Assembly (NCBI RefSeq): GCF_042242105.1
Contig: NC_092019.1
Location: forward strand, 14,262,328-14,326,327
DNA from: Pempheris klunzingeri
Taxonomy: Eukaryota > Chordata > Actinopteri > Acropomatiformes > Pempheridae
Reading direction: 5' to 3'
DNA length: 64,000 bases
The translations under genes were made by a program, and so were the position numbers. The notes beneath the pieces are model-generated. The model was not told the origin of the DNA and ran no database searches. It saw only the letters and a list, made by a program, of their open reading frames with translations. Position 1 is the first letter of the stretch, and each line of letters begins with the position of its first letter. Shown piece after piece: positions 62,727 to 64,000 of the stretch.

Positions 62727-62733
62727 ACTACCT
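62727..62733 (+). promoter_or_regulatory. miR-196 seed-match site in Hoxa9 3'UTR
   Basis: ACTACCT, the reverse complement of miR-196 nucleotides 2-8, lies about 280 nt after the Hoxa9 stop and upstream of the poly(A) signal. The base just 5' of the site is G, which would pair with the C9 variant of the local miR-196. One 7-mer alone is weak evidence, but Hox mRNAs are the classic targets. Confidence 0.45.
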
Positions 62734-63869
62734 GAATGTCTTTCAGCTACCTATTTGAATTGTTTAAGTTATTGTTTCTGCACTCTAGATGTTTTTTTTT
62801 TTTAACCCTTTTGATCCATTTGTGAAAACACTGTGCACATTTAAAATACCTCGTTGATCCTGGATTCATCCAAAATAAAGAGTAGCCTAGTTTGTATAGC
62901 ACATGAGAAAACGTACCATGTCTTATTGAATGGTTGTCAGTTTGCTCAATGTTAAAGCATTACACCTTTAACATAGTTTAACGAAATATATACTACAGAT
63001 TAATAAAACACAACAACTTGCTGAATTTTACTTCTGTTATTGAAAATTGAAACTTTGAAACAAAAAAAGGAATTAAACTGAAAACCCTGTTTTTATTTGA
63101 GGAAATAAGATTTAAAAGATAATCAGACTTCAGCTGCGTCTTCTGCTTTGCAACCATCGAGCTTAATGGCGCAAACAACCCAAATATGCTACAAAAAAGG
63201 CCTATCTAGATTTTTTTTGTCTCTCAGAAAGGCTTCTGTCAAACCTAATGCCATCAAGTTGCGTTTCTAATAATAACAAATATTATCTATTACAATAATA
63301 TCATTGCCGTGGAACTGAGATAGGCATCTTTATTTTATTGCAACAAGGCCAATATATTTATATATATATATTTTATTTATTTTTTTTACAGAATGGAGGC
63401 ATCCTGTTTATGTCATAATATATATATTATATATATATATAAAAGAAACTATTGCCTGCAATTACATGAATTATCTTTGGATCATTCGATTAAGAAGCTT
63501 TTACAGAAGCTTTTACAGAAATGAAACAAAAGGACAACACAGCGATGTGCTGCAACCATTTAAAAATACAAAGTGAGAGCAAATTAAAGCAATTTAAGCA
63601 ACACATTTGACAATTCACAGATTATTTTACCATATCTATTTTACTTCATTATCCTCTGAATAACGGCATGTACATGTATCTATTACGTTGTTGGACCTTT
63701 TCGCCCCTTGAACGTCCAACAAGCCAGACTAGAAGCCCTCGTGCAATAAACCACAATCACAACCTCAACTGTTTATAAGGTGCGAAAAAAGCAAAGCATG
63801 TAGAGGCTCGGGGACCTCGGCCAGTCAAATATGTGATATTGTTGTAGGACAGGCCTGGAGCACTGGGGT

Positions 63870-63871
<2 letters not shown>

Positions 63872-63924
<53 letters not shown>
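63872..63924. repeat. (CA)n microsatellite
   Basis: An uninterrupted CA tract of about 26 units near the right edge, downstream of Hoxa9. Confidence 0.95.
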
Positions 63925-63927
<3 letters not shown>

Positions 63928-64000
63928 GCAGAGGGAATAGCAGGGCTGCAGATGGGTCTGTCTTAAGACGTCTAATTACTTTACAGCCGTCCACCAACAA

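Larger units (their letters stand above)
62451..64000. other. Hoxa9 3'UTR and downstream DNA
   Basis: The 3'UTR runs to the poly(A) signal at 62874-62879. Beyond it are AT-rich DNA with TA tracts (63352-63441), an ordered stretch with GTGCAATAAACCACAATCAC (63740-63760, possible conserved element) and a long CA microsatellite (63872-63924). No further Hox exon appears before the window ends. Confidence 0.5.

Overview
The window is genomic DNA from a ray-finned fish, most likely a percomorph teleost. It shows vertebrate exon-intron genes with GT-AG introns, CA/GT microsatellites, tRNA-derived SINE tails and TIR elements of a kind common in spiny-rayed fish, and a posterior HoxA cluster with its usual flanking genes. 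All coding calls come from reading the exons directly and matching them to remembered families; no database search was possible.

Layout, left to right. JAZF1 lies on the + strand (CDS 1737-14065, 5 exons, 243 aa). TAX1BP1 lies on the - strand (CDS 28396-16714, 17 coding exons, 843 aa, non-coding first exon near 30790), convergent with JAZF1. HIBADH lies on the + strand (CDS 31882-38902, 8 exons, 329 aa). Four two-exon Hox genes follow, all on the + strand: a Hoxa13 (43008-44105), Hoxa11 (50561-52360), Hoxa10 (56711-58770) and Hoxa9 (61198-62450). A mir-196 hairpin (about 59806-59889) sits between Hoxa10 and Hoxa9. The exon phases add up to complete reading frames for all seven protein genes.

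The order Jazf1-Tax1bp1-Hibadh-(Evx1)-Hoxa13-a11-a10-a9 is the ancestral vertebrate order, but Evx1 is missing: only 4.1 kb separate the hibadh stop from the Hoxa13 start. I take this to be a teleost-duplicated HoxA cluster, probably the 'b' copy (hoxab) because evx1 is absent. The a/b assignment is an inference, and gene symbols are given on that basis.

Recognisable interspersed repeats (SINE, LINE and TIR-element remnants) lie in the JAZF1 and HIBADH introns. From 39 kb onward the Hox part shows microsatellites and mononucleotide runs but no element I could identify. In other vertebrates the Jazf1-Tax1bp1-Hibadh block carries long-range enhancers for the 5' HoxA genes, so the non-coding islands in JAZF1 intron 1 may serve the cluster.

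Most notable observations: (1) the mir-196 5p arm has C instead of the usual U at position 9, leaving a C-A mismatch in the stem; (2) a miR-196 seed site in the Hoxa9 3'UTR has G opposite that position; (3) evx1 has been lost with strong compaction; (4) four near-perfect small-loop or no-loop inverted repeats lie in HIBADH introns 1 and 4; (5) the second TAX1BP1 zinc finger appears to have lost its PPxY-like motif.
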